A stretch of 64,000 nt of DNA from Shinella lacus (GTDB lineage Bacteria > Pseudomonadota > Alphaproteobacteria > Rhizobiales > Rhizobiaceae): assembly GCF_010994755.1 (NCBI RefSeq), contig NZ_WHSB02000017.1, positions 1 to 64,000 on the forward strand. The letters run 5' to 3'. This document shows positions 53,455 to 62,649 of this stretch, in pieces (within the stretch, counting starts at the first letter, position 1; the number at the start of each line of letters is the position of its first letter). The notes beneath the pieces were generated by a model. The model was not told the DNA's origin and ran no database searches. It worked only from the letters and a program-made list of their open reading frames with translations. A program made the translations under genes and the position numbers.

Positions 53455-54894
53455 ATGCCGTCCAAAAAAAAAGTCGTTACCCCCACCATCGAGAAAGCCG
53501 CACGCTCTACTAAAATCCCTCCCGCCATCAGCGTGCCACGTGGGGTAAAGACCTGGAAGGACGCCGCAGACTGGCTGAGGGCCCGTGGCATCGAGGATAT
53601 CGAATGCATCACGCCGGACCTCGCAGGCGTGCCGCGCGGCAAGATGATGCCGTCCTCGAAATTCACCTCGAACACCTCGCTGGCGCTGCCCTCGGCGCTC
53701 TATCGCCACACAATTTCCGGTGACTATCCGGAAGAGACCGGCAATTTCCGCTACGAGCCGCGCGACAGCGACCTGAAGCTGCTGCCGGATCTGTCCACGC
53801 TCTCCGTCGTGCCGTGGGAAAGCGACCCGACCGCGCAGGTCATCTGCGACATCGTCGGCTCGACCGGCGAGAACGTGCCCTATACGCCGCGCAACGTGCT
53901 CAAGAACGTCGTGAAGATGTATAGCGACCGCGGCTGGCGGCCCGTCGTCGCGCCGGAAATCGAGTTCTATCTCGTCGCGATGAACGAGGACCCGGACTAT
54001 CCGCTGCACCCGCCGAAGGGTCGCTCCGGCCGCGCCATTCTGGGCGGCCAGGGCTATTCGATCGCCGGCATCAACGAGTTCGACGAACTGATCGACGACA
54101 TCTACCACTTCTCCGAAAAGCAGGGTCTGGAGATCGATACCCTGATCCACGAGGAAGGTCCGGCCCAGCTCGAAATCAACCTGCGCCACGGCGACCCGAT
54201 CGAACTTGCCGACCAGGTGTTCCTGTTCAAGCGCACGATCCGCGAGGCGGCGCTGAAACACGGCATCTACGCCACCTTCATGGCCAAGCCCATGCAGGGC
54301 CAGGCGGGCTCGGCCATGCATATCCACCAGTCGGTGGTGGAGATCGCGACCGGCAAGAACGTCTTCTCCAATCCAGACGGATCGGCCTCGAAGGAGTTCT
54401 TCCACTTCATCGGCGGCATGCAGACCTATGTGCCGAAGACGCTGGTGATGATGGCGCCCTATGTGAATTCCTACCGGCGCCTGACCCCCGAAATGTCGGC
54501 ACCGGTCAACAATGCCTGGGGCTACGACAACCGCACGACGGCGTTCCGCGTGCCGGTTTCGGATGCCGCCGCACGGCGCGTCGAGAACCGCCTGCCGGGA
54601 TCGGACGCCAATCCGTACCTGGCGCTGGCGGCCTCGCTCGGCTGCGGCCTGCTCGGCATCATGAACGAGATCGAACCGAGCGAACCGACGGGCGACACCG
54701 CCAACGAAGGATCGATCGACCTGCCGCGCGGCCTGCTTGAGGCCGTGTCGCTGCTCGAATCGGACTCGGCGCTTGCCGACGTGCTCAGCGCGGAATTCAT
54801 CGGCCTCTATGCCGGCGTGAAGCGTGGCGAGTTCGAGACCTTCATGCAGGTGATCAGCCCCTGGGAACGCGAGTTCCTGCTGCTCAACGTCTGA
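53455..54894 (+). CDS. puuA: gamma-glutamylpolyamine synthetase (PuuA-like glutamine synthetase)
   Basis: A 479-residue GS-fold enzyme: Mg-site APEIEFYL, EEGPAQLEINLRHGDP, ATP-site AGSAMHIHQS and the SYRRLTPEMSAP arginine loop. The class is that of PuuA and GlnA4, which glutamylate putrescine or other amines rather than ammonia. It is followed by puuB, so polyamine breakdown is likely. The start is taken at ATG 53455 (MPSKKK); ATG 53422 is less likely. Confidence 0.88.
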   Translation: MPSKKKVVTPTIEKAARSTKIPPAISVPRGVKTWKDAADWLRARGIEDIECITPDLAGVPRGKMMPSSKFTSNTSLALPSALYRHTISGDYPEETGNFRYEPRDSDLKLLPDLSTLSVVPWESDPTAQVICDIVGSTGENVPYTPRNVLKNVVKMYSDRGWRPVVAPEIEFYLVAMNEDPDYPLHPPKGRSGRAILGGQGYSIAGINEFDELIDDIYHFSEKQGLEIDTLIHEEGPAQLEINLRHGDPIELADQVFLFKRTIREAALKHGIYATFMAKPMQGQAGSAMHIHQSVVEIATGKNVFSNPDGSASKEFFHFIGGMQTYVPKTLVMMAPYVNSYRRLTPEMSAPVNNAWGYDNRTTAFRVPVSDAAARRVENRLPGSDANPYLALAASLGCGLLGIMNEIEPSEPTGDTANEGSIDLPRGLLEAVSLLESDSALADVLSAEFIGLYAGVKRGEFETFMQVISPWEREFLLLNV

Positions 54895-54991
54895 GCGGCC
54901 CCGGCGGTCCGGGCCGCCCGACGAGATCAGATCCTGAGAGCGGCCGGCGCCCCGGCGCGCCGCCGCATCCTCTTGAACATGAGAGTGTGCA

Positions 54992-56278
54992 ATGCCCTGG
55001 CAAAGCCCGATTTCCCCCGGCGTCTCCTGGTATGAGGCGAGCGTCGGAGACCGCCCCGAATATGCGCCCCTCGACGGTTCCGTCGAGGCCGATGTCGCCA
55101 TCGTCGGCGGCGGCTTCACCGGCCTCCAGGCCGCCTACAATCTCGCGAAGACGGGCGTCCGCGTCGTGCTCATCGAAGCGCACCGCTTCGGCGACGGCGC
55201 CTCCGGCCGCAATGGCGGCCAGCTCGGCACCGGCCAGCGCACGGACGCGGAGACGCTTGAGGCCGAAATCGGTTTCGAGCGCGCCAAGGCGCTGTTCGAC
55301 CTTGCGGAGAATGCCAAGCGGCACATCCACGATTTCGCCGCCAGCCAGAACCTCGACATCGACTATGTCCCGGGCCAGCTGAACGTGAGCCACAAGGCAA
55401 GCTATGAGAAGGAGTTTCGCGATCACATCGAGATCGCTGCGACCCGTTTCGGCTATCCGCATCTGAGCTACCTCGACAGGGCGCAGACCGAGGAGAGCGT
55501 CGGTTCCAAGCGGTTCCTCTTCGGCATGCGCGACACCGGCACCGGCCATATCCACCCGATGAAGCTGCTTGTCGGCATCGCGCGGGCGGCGCAGGCTGCC
55601 GGTGCGGGCCTGCATGAAAAGACGCCTGCCCTGAAGATCGAGCGGACGGGCGGCAAGGCGGTGATCACGACGGCCAGGGGCACGATCCGCGCCGACAAGG
55701 CGCTGATCGCCTGCAACGCCTATATCGGTAATCTCGAAGCGAAGACGGCCTCGCATGTCATGCCGATCCGCTCCTTCATCGGCGCGACGGTGCCGCTCGA
55801 CAAGTTCCCCGCGATCATTCCCGGCGGCGAATCGATTGCCGATACGCGCTTCGTGGTGCGCTACTTCCGCAAGACCCGCGATGGCCGCCTGCTTTTCGGC
55901 GGGCGCGAGGCCTACACGTCGGACAATCCCGCAGACATGACCCCGCCCATCCGCCGGCAGATCGAAGAGGTCTATCCCGAGCTGAAGGGTATCGAGCTCA
56001 CCCATGCCTGGGGCGGCTCGGTCGGCATCACCATGCCGCGCAAGCCCTATGTGCGCGAGGTCCTGCCCGGCATCACGACGATCGGCGGTTATTCCGGCCA
56101 TGGCGTCATGCTGTCAAACTACTGTGGCAAGCTTTATGCGGAGGACGTGACCGGCGGCAGTGCGGAACTCGACCAGCTGAAGGCGCTGAAAATCCCGGCC
56201 TTCCCCGGCGGTCCCCGGTTCCGTTCGCCGCTTCTGTTCCTCGCCATGACGTGGTACGCGCTGCGCGACAAGCTCTGA
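54992..56278 (+). CDS. puuB: gamma-glutamylputrescine oxidase (PuuB-like FAD oxidase)
   Basis: A 428-residue DAO-family flavoprotein with the dinucleotide motif VAIVGGGFTGLQAAYNLA, ASGRNGGQL, and C-terminal GGYSGHGVMLSNYCGK. It oxidises gamma-glutamylated putrescine to the aldehyde. It follows puuA by 97 bases in the same direction; GAGAGTG precedes the ATG. The aldehyde dehydrogenase (puuC) and hydrolase (puuD) are not in this cluster. Confidence 0.88.
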   Translation: MPWQSPISPGVSWYEASVGDRPEYAPLDGSVEADVAIVGGGFTGLQAAYNLAKTGVRVVLIEAHRFGDGASGRNGGQLGTGQRTDAETLEAEIGFERAKALFDLAENAKRHIHDFAASQNLDIDYVPGQLNVSHKASYEKEFRDHIEIAATRFGYPHLSYLDRAQTEESVGSKRFLFGMRDTGTGHIHPMKLLVGIARAAQAAGAGLHEKTPALKIERTGGKAVITTARGTIRADKALIACNAYIGNLEAKTASHVMPIRSFIGATVPLDKFPAIIPGGESIADTRFVVRYFRKTRDGRLLFGGREAYTSDNPADMTPPIRRQIEEVYPELKGIELTHAWGGSVGITMPRKPYVREVLPGITTIGGYSGHGVMLSNYCGKLYAEDVTGGSAELDQLKALKIPAFPGGPRFRSPLLFLAMTWYALRDKL

Positions 56279-56374
56279 TCGAGTCGGAACCGTCGTTTTT
56301 GTTGCGTTGCACTCTGGCGTTTTTAAATCGATTAGATTATAACACCCGGCAACAGAACGAGATCGAGAAATCCG

Positions 56375-57847
56375 ATGAGCAGCCAGATCATTCCCGTTGA
56401 GCCCTTCGACTATGTCGTCTTCGGCGGAACCGGCGACCTTGCTGAGCGCAAGCTCCTTCCGGCCCTCTACCACCGGCAGCTCGCCGGCCAGCTCTCCGAC
56501 CCGACGCGCATCATCGGCGCGTCGCGAACCGCCTATACGCACGAGGAATACCGCAAGTTCGCCGTCGCCGCGCTGAAGGAACACCTGAAGCAGGGCGAAT
56601 TCGACGAGACGGAAGTCAAGACCTTCTGCGACCGGCTGTTCTACGTCGCCGTCGACGCCAAGTCGGACGGCGGCTGGGACAAGCTGAAGGAGCTTCTCGA
56701 CGAGGGCAAGGATCGCGTGCGCGCCTTCTATCTCGCCGTGGCACCGGCGATCTTCGGCGACATTTCGGAAAAGATCCGTGACCACAAGCTGATCACCAAG
56801 CAGACCCGCATCGTCGTGGAAAAGCCGATCGGCCGTGACCTCGCGTCCGCCAACGAGCTCAACAACACGATCGGCAAGGTTTTCCGCGAAGAGCAGATCT
56901 TCCGTATCGACCACTATCTCGGCAAGGAGACGGTGCAGAACCTGATGGCGCTGCGCTTTGCCAACGCGCTCTACGAGCCGTTGTGGAACTCCGCCCATAT
57001 CGACCATGTGCAGATCACGGTCGCGGAAGCCGTCGGCCTCGAAAGCCGCGCCGGCTACTACGACAAGGCCGGCGCGCTGCGCGACATGGTGCAGAACCAC
57101 ATCCTCCAGCTGCTCTGCCTTGTGGCGATGGAAGTGCCCTCCTCCATGGATGCGGAAGCCGTGCGCGACGAGAAGCTGAAGGTGCTTCGCGCGCTGAAGC
57201 CGATCGACCAGTACAATGTCGAGCGGCTGACGGTGCGTGGCCAGTACCGCGCGGGTGCTTCCGCCGGCGGCCCGGTCAAGGGCTATCTCGAAGAGCTCGA
57301 AGGCGGCGTTTCCAAGACGGAGACCTTCGTCGGCATCAAGGCGGAGATCGGCAACTGGCGCTGGGCGGGCGTGCCCTTCTACATCCGCACCGGCAAGCGG
57401 CTTGCCGCGCGCATGTCGGAAATCGTCATCACCTTCAAGCCGATCCCCCATTCGATCTTCGACCCCACGGCCGGCCGCATCGAAGCCAACCAGCTCATCA
57501 TCCGCCTGCAGCCGGACGAAGGCGTCAAGCAGTCGCTGATGATCAAGGACCCCGGTCCGGGCGGCATGCGGCTGCGCAACGTCTCGCTCGACATGAGCTT
57601 TGCCGAAGCCTTCGACGCCCGCAATGCGGATGCCTATGAGCGCCTGCTGCTCGATGTCGTGCGCAACAACCAGACGCTCTTCATGCGCCGCGACGAAGTC
57701 GAGGCCGCATGGCGCTGGGTGGACCCGATCCTGAAGGCCTGGGAAGCGACCGGCCAGCAGGTGCAGGGCTACACGGCCGGCACCTGGGGCCCGAGCCAGG
57801 CCATCGCCCTCATCGAGCGCGACGGCCGCACCTGGCATGAATCGTAA
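56375..57847 (+). CDS. zwf: glucose-6-phosphate 1-dehydrogenase
   Basis: A 490-residue G6PD with NADP motif FGGTGDLAERKLLPALY, substrate and catalytic motif RIDHYLGKE, and a conserved EKPIGRD segment. It forms 6-phosphogluconolactone, the entry to the Entner-Doudoroff and pentose-phosphate routes. It is first of zwf-pgl-edd, with pgl 9 bases downstream. It begins with a short basic-free leader typical of rhizobia. Confidence 0.96.
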   Translation: MSSQIIPVEPFDYVVFGGTGDLAERKLLPALYHRQLAGQLSDPTRIIGASRTAYTHEEYRKFAVAALKEHLKQGEFDETEVKTFCDRLFYVAVDAKSDGGWDKLKELLDEGKDRVRAFYLAVAPAIFGDISEKIRDHKLITKQTRIVVEKPIGRDLASANELNNTIGKVFREEQIFRIDHYLGKETVQNLMALRFANALYEPLWNSAHIDHVQITVAEAVGLESRAGYYDKAGALRDMVQNHILQLLCLVAMEVPSSMDAEAVRDEKLKVLRALKPIDQYNVERLTVRGQYRAGASAGGPVKGYLEELEGGVSKTETFVGIKAEIGNWRWAGVPFYIRTGKRLAARMSEIVITFKPIPHSIFDPTAGRIEANQLIIRLQPDEGVKQSLMIKDPGPGGMRLRNVSLDMSFAEAFDARNADAYERLLLDVVRNNQTLFMRRDEVEAAWRWVDPILKAWEATGQQVQGYTAGTWGPSQAIALIERDGRTWHES

Positions 57848-57856
57848 GGAAGCCTG

Positions 57857-58555
57857 ATGAGCGCGACAGTGCATGAATTTTCCGACGGCACCGCCTTGGC
57901 GGAAGGGCTTGCGGACCGGGTTTCCGGTGCGCTGGCCGAGGCTGTCACTTCCCGGGGCCGCGCCAGCATCGCGGTCTCCGGCGGCTCGACGCCGAAAGCC
58001 TTCTTCAAGGCCCTGTCGAGCCGCGACATCGACTGGGCAAAGGTGACGATCACGCTCGTCGACGAGCGCTTCGTGCGCGCCGACAACCCGCGCTCGAACC
58101 ACCTGCTCGTCGCCGACAACCTGCTTCAGGGCAAGGCGAAGGCGGCGCAGTTCCTGCCGCTCTACCGGGACGCCGGCAGCGCGGAAGCGGCGGCGGAGAT
58201 CGTCACGGCGGATGCCGCGGCGCTCGGCCATCCCTTCGACGTCGTCATCCTCGGCATGGGCGCGGACGGCCACACGGCCTCGTTCTTCCCGGGCGGCAGC
58301 CGCCTTGCCGAGGCGATCTCGCCGGAGACCCCGCGCGGCATCATCACCATGGAGGCAGAAGGTGCCGGCGAACCCCGCCTCACCTTCACCTTCGCCAGCC
58401 TTCAGGATGCTCGCCTTCTGGTGCTGCATATCGAGGGCCAGGGCAAGAAGGACGTTCTGGCCGCTGCCGAAGGCGACGGCCCGGAAACCGACATGCCGAT
58501 CCGCGCCGTGCTCCGGCGTGCAGCGACCCCGGTCGACATCTACTGGGCGCCTTGA
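57857..58555 (+). CDS. pgl: 6-phosphogluconolactonase
   Basis: A 232-residue DevB-type lactonase with GGSTPKAFFKALS near the N-terminus, VDERFVRADNPRSN and GMGADGHTASFFPG motifs. It hydrolyses 6-phosphogluconolactone to 6-phosphogluconate. It overlaps functionally with zwf upstream (9-base gap) and edd downstream (122-base gap). Confidence 0.95.
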   Translation: MSATVHEFSDGTALAEGLADRVSGALAEAVTSRGRASIAVSGGSTPKAFFKALSSRDIDWAKVTITLVDERFVRADNPRSNHLLVADNLLQGKAKAAQFLPLYRDAGSAEAAAEIVTADAAALGHPFDVVILGMGADGHTASFFPGGSRLAEAISPETPRGIITMEAEGAGEPRLTFTFASLQDARLLVLHIEGQGKKDVLAAAEGDGPETDMPIRAVLRRAATPVDIYWAP

Positions 58556-58677
58556 GGCACCCTGCCGGCTAACCCCGGCTCCACCCGGCGCAAGACGCCG
58601 ATGATTAGCGGACTGCGCAGCGCCCCCGCTCGCTTTGCCGCGCGAAAATGCAATCGAGAACAGTCAGGATAGCTCCC

Positions 58678-60498
58678 ATGTCCGCCGACAAACGCATTGA
58701 AGCCATCACCGCCCGCATCGTCGAACGCTCGAAGCCGTACCGCCAGCCCTATCTCGACCGCGTGCGCGCCGCCGCCTCGCAGGGCGTGCACCGCGCCGTG
58801 CTGTCCTGCGGCAACCTCGCGCATGGCTTTGCCGTCTGTTCCCCCGCCGAGAAGGACGCGCTCGCCGGCGACCGCGTCCCGAACCTCGGCATCATTACCT
58901 CCTACAACGACATGCTCTCGGCCCACCAGCCGTTCGAGACCTATCCGGCGCTGATCCGCGAGGCCGCGCGCGAAGCCGGCGGCGTGGCGCAGGTTGCCGG
59001 CGGCGTGCCCGCCATGTGCGACGGCGTCACCCAGGGCCAGCCGGGCATGGAGCTCTCGCTGTTCTCGCGCGACCTCATCGCCATGTCGGCCGGCATCGGG
59101 CTGTCGCACAACATGTTCGATTCCGTTGTCTATCTCGGCGTCTGCGACAAGATCGTGCCCGGCCTGACGATCGCGGCCCTGACCTTCGGCCACCTGCCCG
59201 CCATCTTCATTCCGGCCGGCCCAATGACCACGGGCCTGCCGAACGACGAGAAGGCCCGCGTGCGCCAGCTCTATGCCGAGGGCAAGGCCGGCCGGGCGGA
59301 GCTGTTGGAAGCCGAGTCCAAGTCCTATCACGGCCCCGGCACCTGTACCTTCTACGGCACCGCCAATTCCAACCAGATGCTGATGGAGATCATGGGCTTC
59401 CACATGCCCGGCGCCTCCTTCATCAATCCCGGCACGCCGCTGCGCGACGCGCTGACCAAGGAAGCCACCAAACGTGCGCTTGCCATCACCGCGCAGGGCA
59501 ACGAGTTCACCCCGGCCGGCGAGATGATCGACGAACGCTCGATCGTCAACGGCGTGGTCGGCCTGCATGCCACCGGCGGCTCGACCAACCACACGTTGCA
59601 TCTGCTCGCCATGGCGCGCGCCGCGGGCATCCTGCTCACCTGGAAGGATATTTCCGAGCTGTCCGACACGGTGCCGCTGCTTGCCCGCGTCTATCCGAAT
59701 GGCCTTTCGGACGTGAACCATTTCCACGCGGCCGGCGGCATGGGCTTCCTCATCCAGGAGCTCCTGAAGCACGGCATGCTGCACGATGACGTGCGCACGG
59801 TCTTCGGCCAGGGCCTGCAAGCCTATACGATCGATCCGAAGCTCAGCGAGACCGGCACGGTGCTGCGCGAACCGGCGCCGAAGGTCAGCCACGACCCGAA
59901 GATCCTCGCGAATATCGAGACGCCGTTCCAGGCGACGGGCGGCCTGAAAATGCTGACCGGGAATATCGGCAGCGCGGTCATCAAGATTTCGGCGGTGAAG
60001 CCGGAGCGCCATGTCATCGAGGCGCCGGCAAAAGTGTTCCACGACCAGCAGGAACTCAACGTCGCCTTCAAGGCCGGCGAACTGACGGGCGACTTCATCG
60101 CCGTCGTGCGCTTCCAGGGACCGAAGGCCAACGGCATGCCGGAACTGCACAAGCTGACCACCGTGCTCGGCATTCTTCAGGACCGCGGCCAGCGCGTCGC
60201 CCTCCTCACCGACGGCCGCATGTCCGGCGCCTCCGGCAAGGTGCCGGCCGCCATCCATGTGACGCCGGAAGCGGTCGACAACGGCCCGATCGGCCGCATC
60301 CGCACCGGCGATATCATCCGGCTGGATGCCGCTCACGGCACGATCGAGGTTCTGGTGGATGCCGCCGAGTTCGCCGCCCGCCCGCAGGCGACGGCCGATC
60401 TCTCCGGCAACGAATTCGGCATGGGCCGCGAACTTTTCGCGCCCTTCCGCGCGATCGCGGGACCGGCGGACCACGGGGCGAGCGTGTTGTTCGCTTGA
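58678..60498 (+). CDS. edd: 6-phosphogluconate dehydratase
   Basis: A 606-residue IlvD/EDD enzyme with Fe-S cysteines in [12 protein letters not shown] and [20 protein letters not shown], and the C-terminal [13 protein letters not shown]. It converts 6-phosphogluconate to KDPG for the Entner-Doudoroff route. ATG 58678 is preceded by CAGGA; the longer frame would start at 58648. The partner aldolase eda is not adjacent. Confidence 0.96.
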   Translation: MSADKRIEAITARIVERSKPYRQPYLDRVRAAASQGVHRAVLSCGNLAHGFAVCSPAEKDALAGDRVPNLGIITSYNDMLSAHQPFETYPALIREAAREAGGVAQVAGGVPAMCDGVTQGQPGMELSLFSRDLIAMSAGIGLSHNMFDSVVYLGVCDKIVPGLTIAALTFGHLPAIFIPAGPMTTGLPNDEKARVRQLYAEGKAGRAELLEAESKSYHGPGTCTFYGTANSNQMLMEIMGFHMPGASFINPGTPLRDALTKEATKRALAITAQGNEFTPAGEMIDERSIVNGVVGLHATGGSTNHTLHLLAMARAAGILLTWKDISELSDTVPLLARVYPNGLSDVNHFHAAGGMGFLIQELLKHGMLHDDVRTVFGQGLQAYTIDPKLSETGTVLREPAPKVSHDPKILANIETPFQATGGLKMLTGNIGSAVIKISAVKPERHVIEAPAKVFHDQQELNVAFKAGELTGDFIAVVRFQGPKANGMPELHKLTTVLGILQDRGQRVALLTDGRMSGASGKVPAAIHVTPEAVDNGPIGRIRTGDIIRLDAAHGTIEVLVDAAEFAARPQATADLSGNEFGMGRELFAPFRAIAGPADHGASVLFA

Positions 60499-60604
60499 GA
60501 TCGGAGGCGTTCCCGATTTGCTCCAGAACGTCGTGAATGCAACTTTTATTGATGGTTGATCGTTTCCCTGCGGAACGAAAAGCGATTGGTGAAAGGAGCA
60601 TTTC

Positions 60605-60919
60605 ATGAAGAAGATGATAATCGCCGCTGTGGCCATTGTTATGGCATCGACAGTGCCCGGCCTTGCGCAGACCTATCGCAGTGAAGCCCGCGAACATCGC
60701 CAGGACCACCGCATTTTACGCGGTGTCACACAGGGTGAAATTACCGCGCGTGAGTATCGCAACATCCAGCGGCAGCAGAATCGGATCGACCGAGCACAAC
60801 GCCGCGCCACGCGGGACGGCTATGTAACCCAGTCGGAGCGCCGACGGATCGAGCGCATGCAGGATCGTGCTTCGCGCAACATCTATCGCAAATCCAACAA
60901 CGGCCGTTACGTTTACTAG
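60605..60919 (+). CDS. small exported basic protein of unknown function
   Basis: A 104-residue protein with a signal peptide (about residues 1-22, MKKMIIAAVAIVMASTVPG, cleavage after LAQ). The mature part is charged with many Arg/Gln and two helical segments (ITAREYRNIQRQQNRIDRAQRRA; SERRRIERMQDRASRNIYRK). It has an AAGGAG site 8 bases before the ATG and a strong terminator. I do not recognise a family. The extreme Arg content suggests nucleic-acid or envelope-polymer binding, which is inference. Confidence 0.7.
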   Translation: MKKMIIAAVAIVMASTVPGLAQTYRSEAREHRQDHRILRGVTQGEITAREYRNIQRQQNRIDRAQRRATRDGYVTQSERRRIERMQDRASRNIYRKSNNGRYVY

Positions 60920-60944
60920 AAAAACTGCTTAACGTAAGCGCATC

Positions 60945-60977
60945 AAGCCCGCCTGTGAGACACGCAGGCGGGTTTTT
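60945..60977 (+). terminator. terminator after the small exported protein
   Basis: AAGCCCGCCTG / CAGGCGGGTTTTT form a long stem with GTGAGACA loop sequence, then a T-run. Confidence 0.85.
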
Positions 60978-61006
60978 GTTGCTTACCTGGAACCGCTACA
61001 CAGATA

Positions 61007-61420
61007 TCAGCTATAGATATCCAGCGTGCGGCCCTGGTGGTTGCGGTGCGTCGAATAGACGAAGATGCGTTGCAGGTCCTTGTCGGAGAGCATGCGCAGG
61101 AAGCGGGCTTCGACGACGTCGTTCGTGTAGACGCGCTGCGTGAGGCAGCCGATCATCGGCAGGCGGGCGCTGACGATGTCGAGGTAGAAATTGCGCGGCA
61201 GCTGGAACTTCGTCGTCATGGTGACGATGGCGCCGCTGCGCGACAATTTGGTGATCAGGCACCGGCGCGAGACGAGATTGACGAGGCCGCCATTCTCGGT
61301 GAACTCGATGCGCGCCTCGTTGCAGGTGTCCTCCATCGGGAAACTTTTTTCCCGGTCGTACATGAAGGACTCTTCCTTGCTGAGATAGTTGTTACGCGGT
61401 TCGGATCCCCGGATACTCAT
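61007..61420 (-). CDS. PilZ-like domain protein
   Basis: A 137-residue soluble protein. Residues about 45-125 show the PilZ beta-barrel pattern (GLVNLVSRRCLITKLSRSGAIV then a barrel-closing ARFLRMLSDKDL). The canonical N-terminal RxxxR c-di-GMP motif is not obvious, and the D/NxSxxG motif is degenerate (KLSRSGA), so it may not bind c-di-GMP. The start is uncertain among three in-frame ATGs; 61420 has AGGGG nearby. It could connect to cellulose control, but it lies 35 kb away. Confidence 0.6.
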   Translation of the reverse strand: MSIRGSEPRNNYLSKEESFMYDREKSFPMEDTCNEARIEFTENGGLVNLVSRRCLITKLSRSGAIVTMTTKFQLPRNFYLDIVSARLPMIGCLTQRVYTNDVVEARFLRMLSDKDLQRIFVYSTHRNHQGRTLDIYS

Positions 61421-61534
61421 CTGCCTGTTGCCCCTGGCACTGTCTGCTTTCGAGAAAAGTTAGGGGAGCAACGCTTAACATCGGGTTGAGCGGCAGGGCT
61501 AAATCCTGCCGCCCCGCCGGTTTCGTGTCAGGTT

Positions 61535-62626
61535 TCAGGGCGCGCGATAGCTTTTGCCGGCTGTATCGAAAAGATGCAGCTTCGCCCTGTCCGCCGTGAA
61601 GCGGATCCGGTCGCCGCGCTTGACGGCGAGGATGCCCGGAATCTTGGCGATGATCGGCTCGCCCTGCACGAGACCCTCGATGTAGAGCAGCGTCACCTCG
61701 CCGAGCGCCTCGACGATCGCCACCGTGCCTTCGAAGAGGAAATCATCGCCTGTGGAAATCTGGAGATCTTCCGGACGCACGCCGAAGCTTGCCGCCTTGC
61801 CGACTTCGGATGAAGCCGTCGCGATATCGACGGCGGAGGTGCGTCCGCCGGTCAGTTCCAGCACGGTCGCGGCGCCGGTAGACGTGATCTTCGCCGGGAT
61901 GATGTTCATGGCCGGCGAGCCGATGAAGCGGGCGACGAAGAGGTTTGCCGGGCGCTCGTAGAGTTCCAGCGGAGGACCGACCTGCTCGATATGGCCGGCC
62001 GACAGCACGACGATGCGGTCGGCGAGCGTCATCGCCTCGACCTGGTCATGCGTCACGTAGATCATCGTCGTGTCGGCCATCTGCTCGGAAAGCTTGGCGA
62101 TCTCGATGCGGGTGGCGACGCGCAGCGCGGCGTCGAGGTTCGACAGCGGCTCGTCAAACAGGAAGACCTTCGGGTCGCGGCAGATGGCGCGGCCGATGGC
62201 GACGCGCTGGCGCTGGCCGCCGGAGAGCGCCTTCGGCAGGCGGTCGAGATATTTGGTGAGCTGGAGGATATCGGCGGCCGCGCGCACGCGCCGGTCGATC
62301 TCCTCCTTGCTTTCGCCGGCAATGCGCATGCCGAAGGCCATGTTGTCGAACACGGTCATGTGGGGGTAGAGCGCGTAGGACTGGAACACCATGGCGATGC
62401 CGCGCTTGGAGGGCGGCACGTCGTTGACGCGCTCGCCGTCGATCATCATCTCGCCGCCGCTGATCTCCTCCAGACCCGCGATCATGCGCAGCAACGTCGA
62501 CTTGCCGCAACCGGACGGGCCGACGAAGACGATGAACTCGCCCTGCTTGATATCGAGATCGATGCCGTGGATCACGTCCACCGCGCCGTAGGACTTGCGG
62601 ATATCCTTGAGAACCAGCCCTGTCAT
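61535..62626 (-). CDS. aglK: alpha-glucoside ABC transporter ATP-binding protein AglK
   Basis: A 363-residue MalK/UgpC-type ATPase with Walker A GPSGCGKST, signature LSGGQRQRVAIGRAI, Walker B FLFDEPLSNLD, and a C-terminal TOBE/regulatory region (about 240-360). It directly follows the alpha-glucosidase gene (23-base gap), the aglA-aglK order of rhizobial agl operons for sucrose, maltose and trehalose uptake. Confidence 0.9.
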   Translation of the reverse strand: MTGLVLKDIRKSYGAVDVIHGIDLDIKQGEFIVFVGPSGCGKSTLLRMIAGLEEISGGEMMIDGERVNDVPPSKRGIAMVFQSYALYPHMTVFDNMAFGMRIAGESKEEIDRRVRAAADILQLTKYLDRLPKALSGGQRQRVAIGRAICRDPKVFLFDEPLSNLDAALRVATRIEIAKLSEQMADTTMIYVTHDQVEAMTLADRIVVLSAGHIEQVGPPLELYERPANLFVARFIGSPAMNIIPAKITSTGAATVLELTGGRTSAVDIATASSEVGKAASFGVRPEDLQISTGDDFLFEGTVAIVEALGEVTLLYIEGLVQGEPIIAKIPGILAVKRGDRIRFTADRAKLHLFDTAGKSYRAP

Positions 62627-62649
62627 GTTCCTACCTCCCCTTTGGTCCG

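Noticed and set aside
56286..56308. GGAAC-N14-CGTT upstream of zwf
   Set aside because: The elements match, but the spacing is 14, outside the 16-17 range of EcfG promoters.
56114..58429. 771-residue frame antisense to zwf and pgl
   Set aside because: It shadows two strongly identified enzymes and its composition is that of reversed GC-rich codons.
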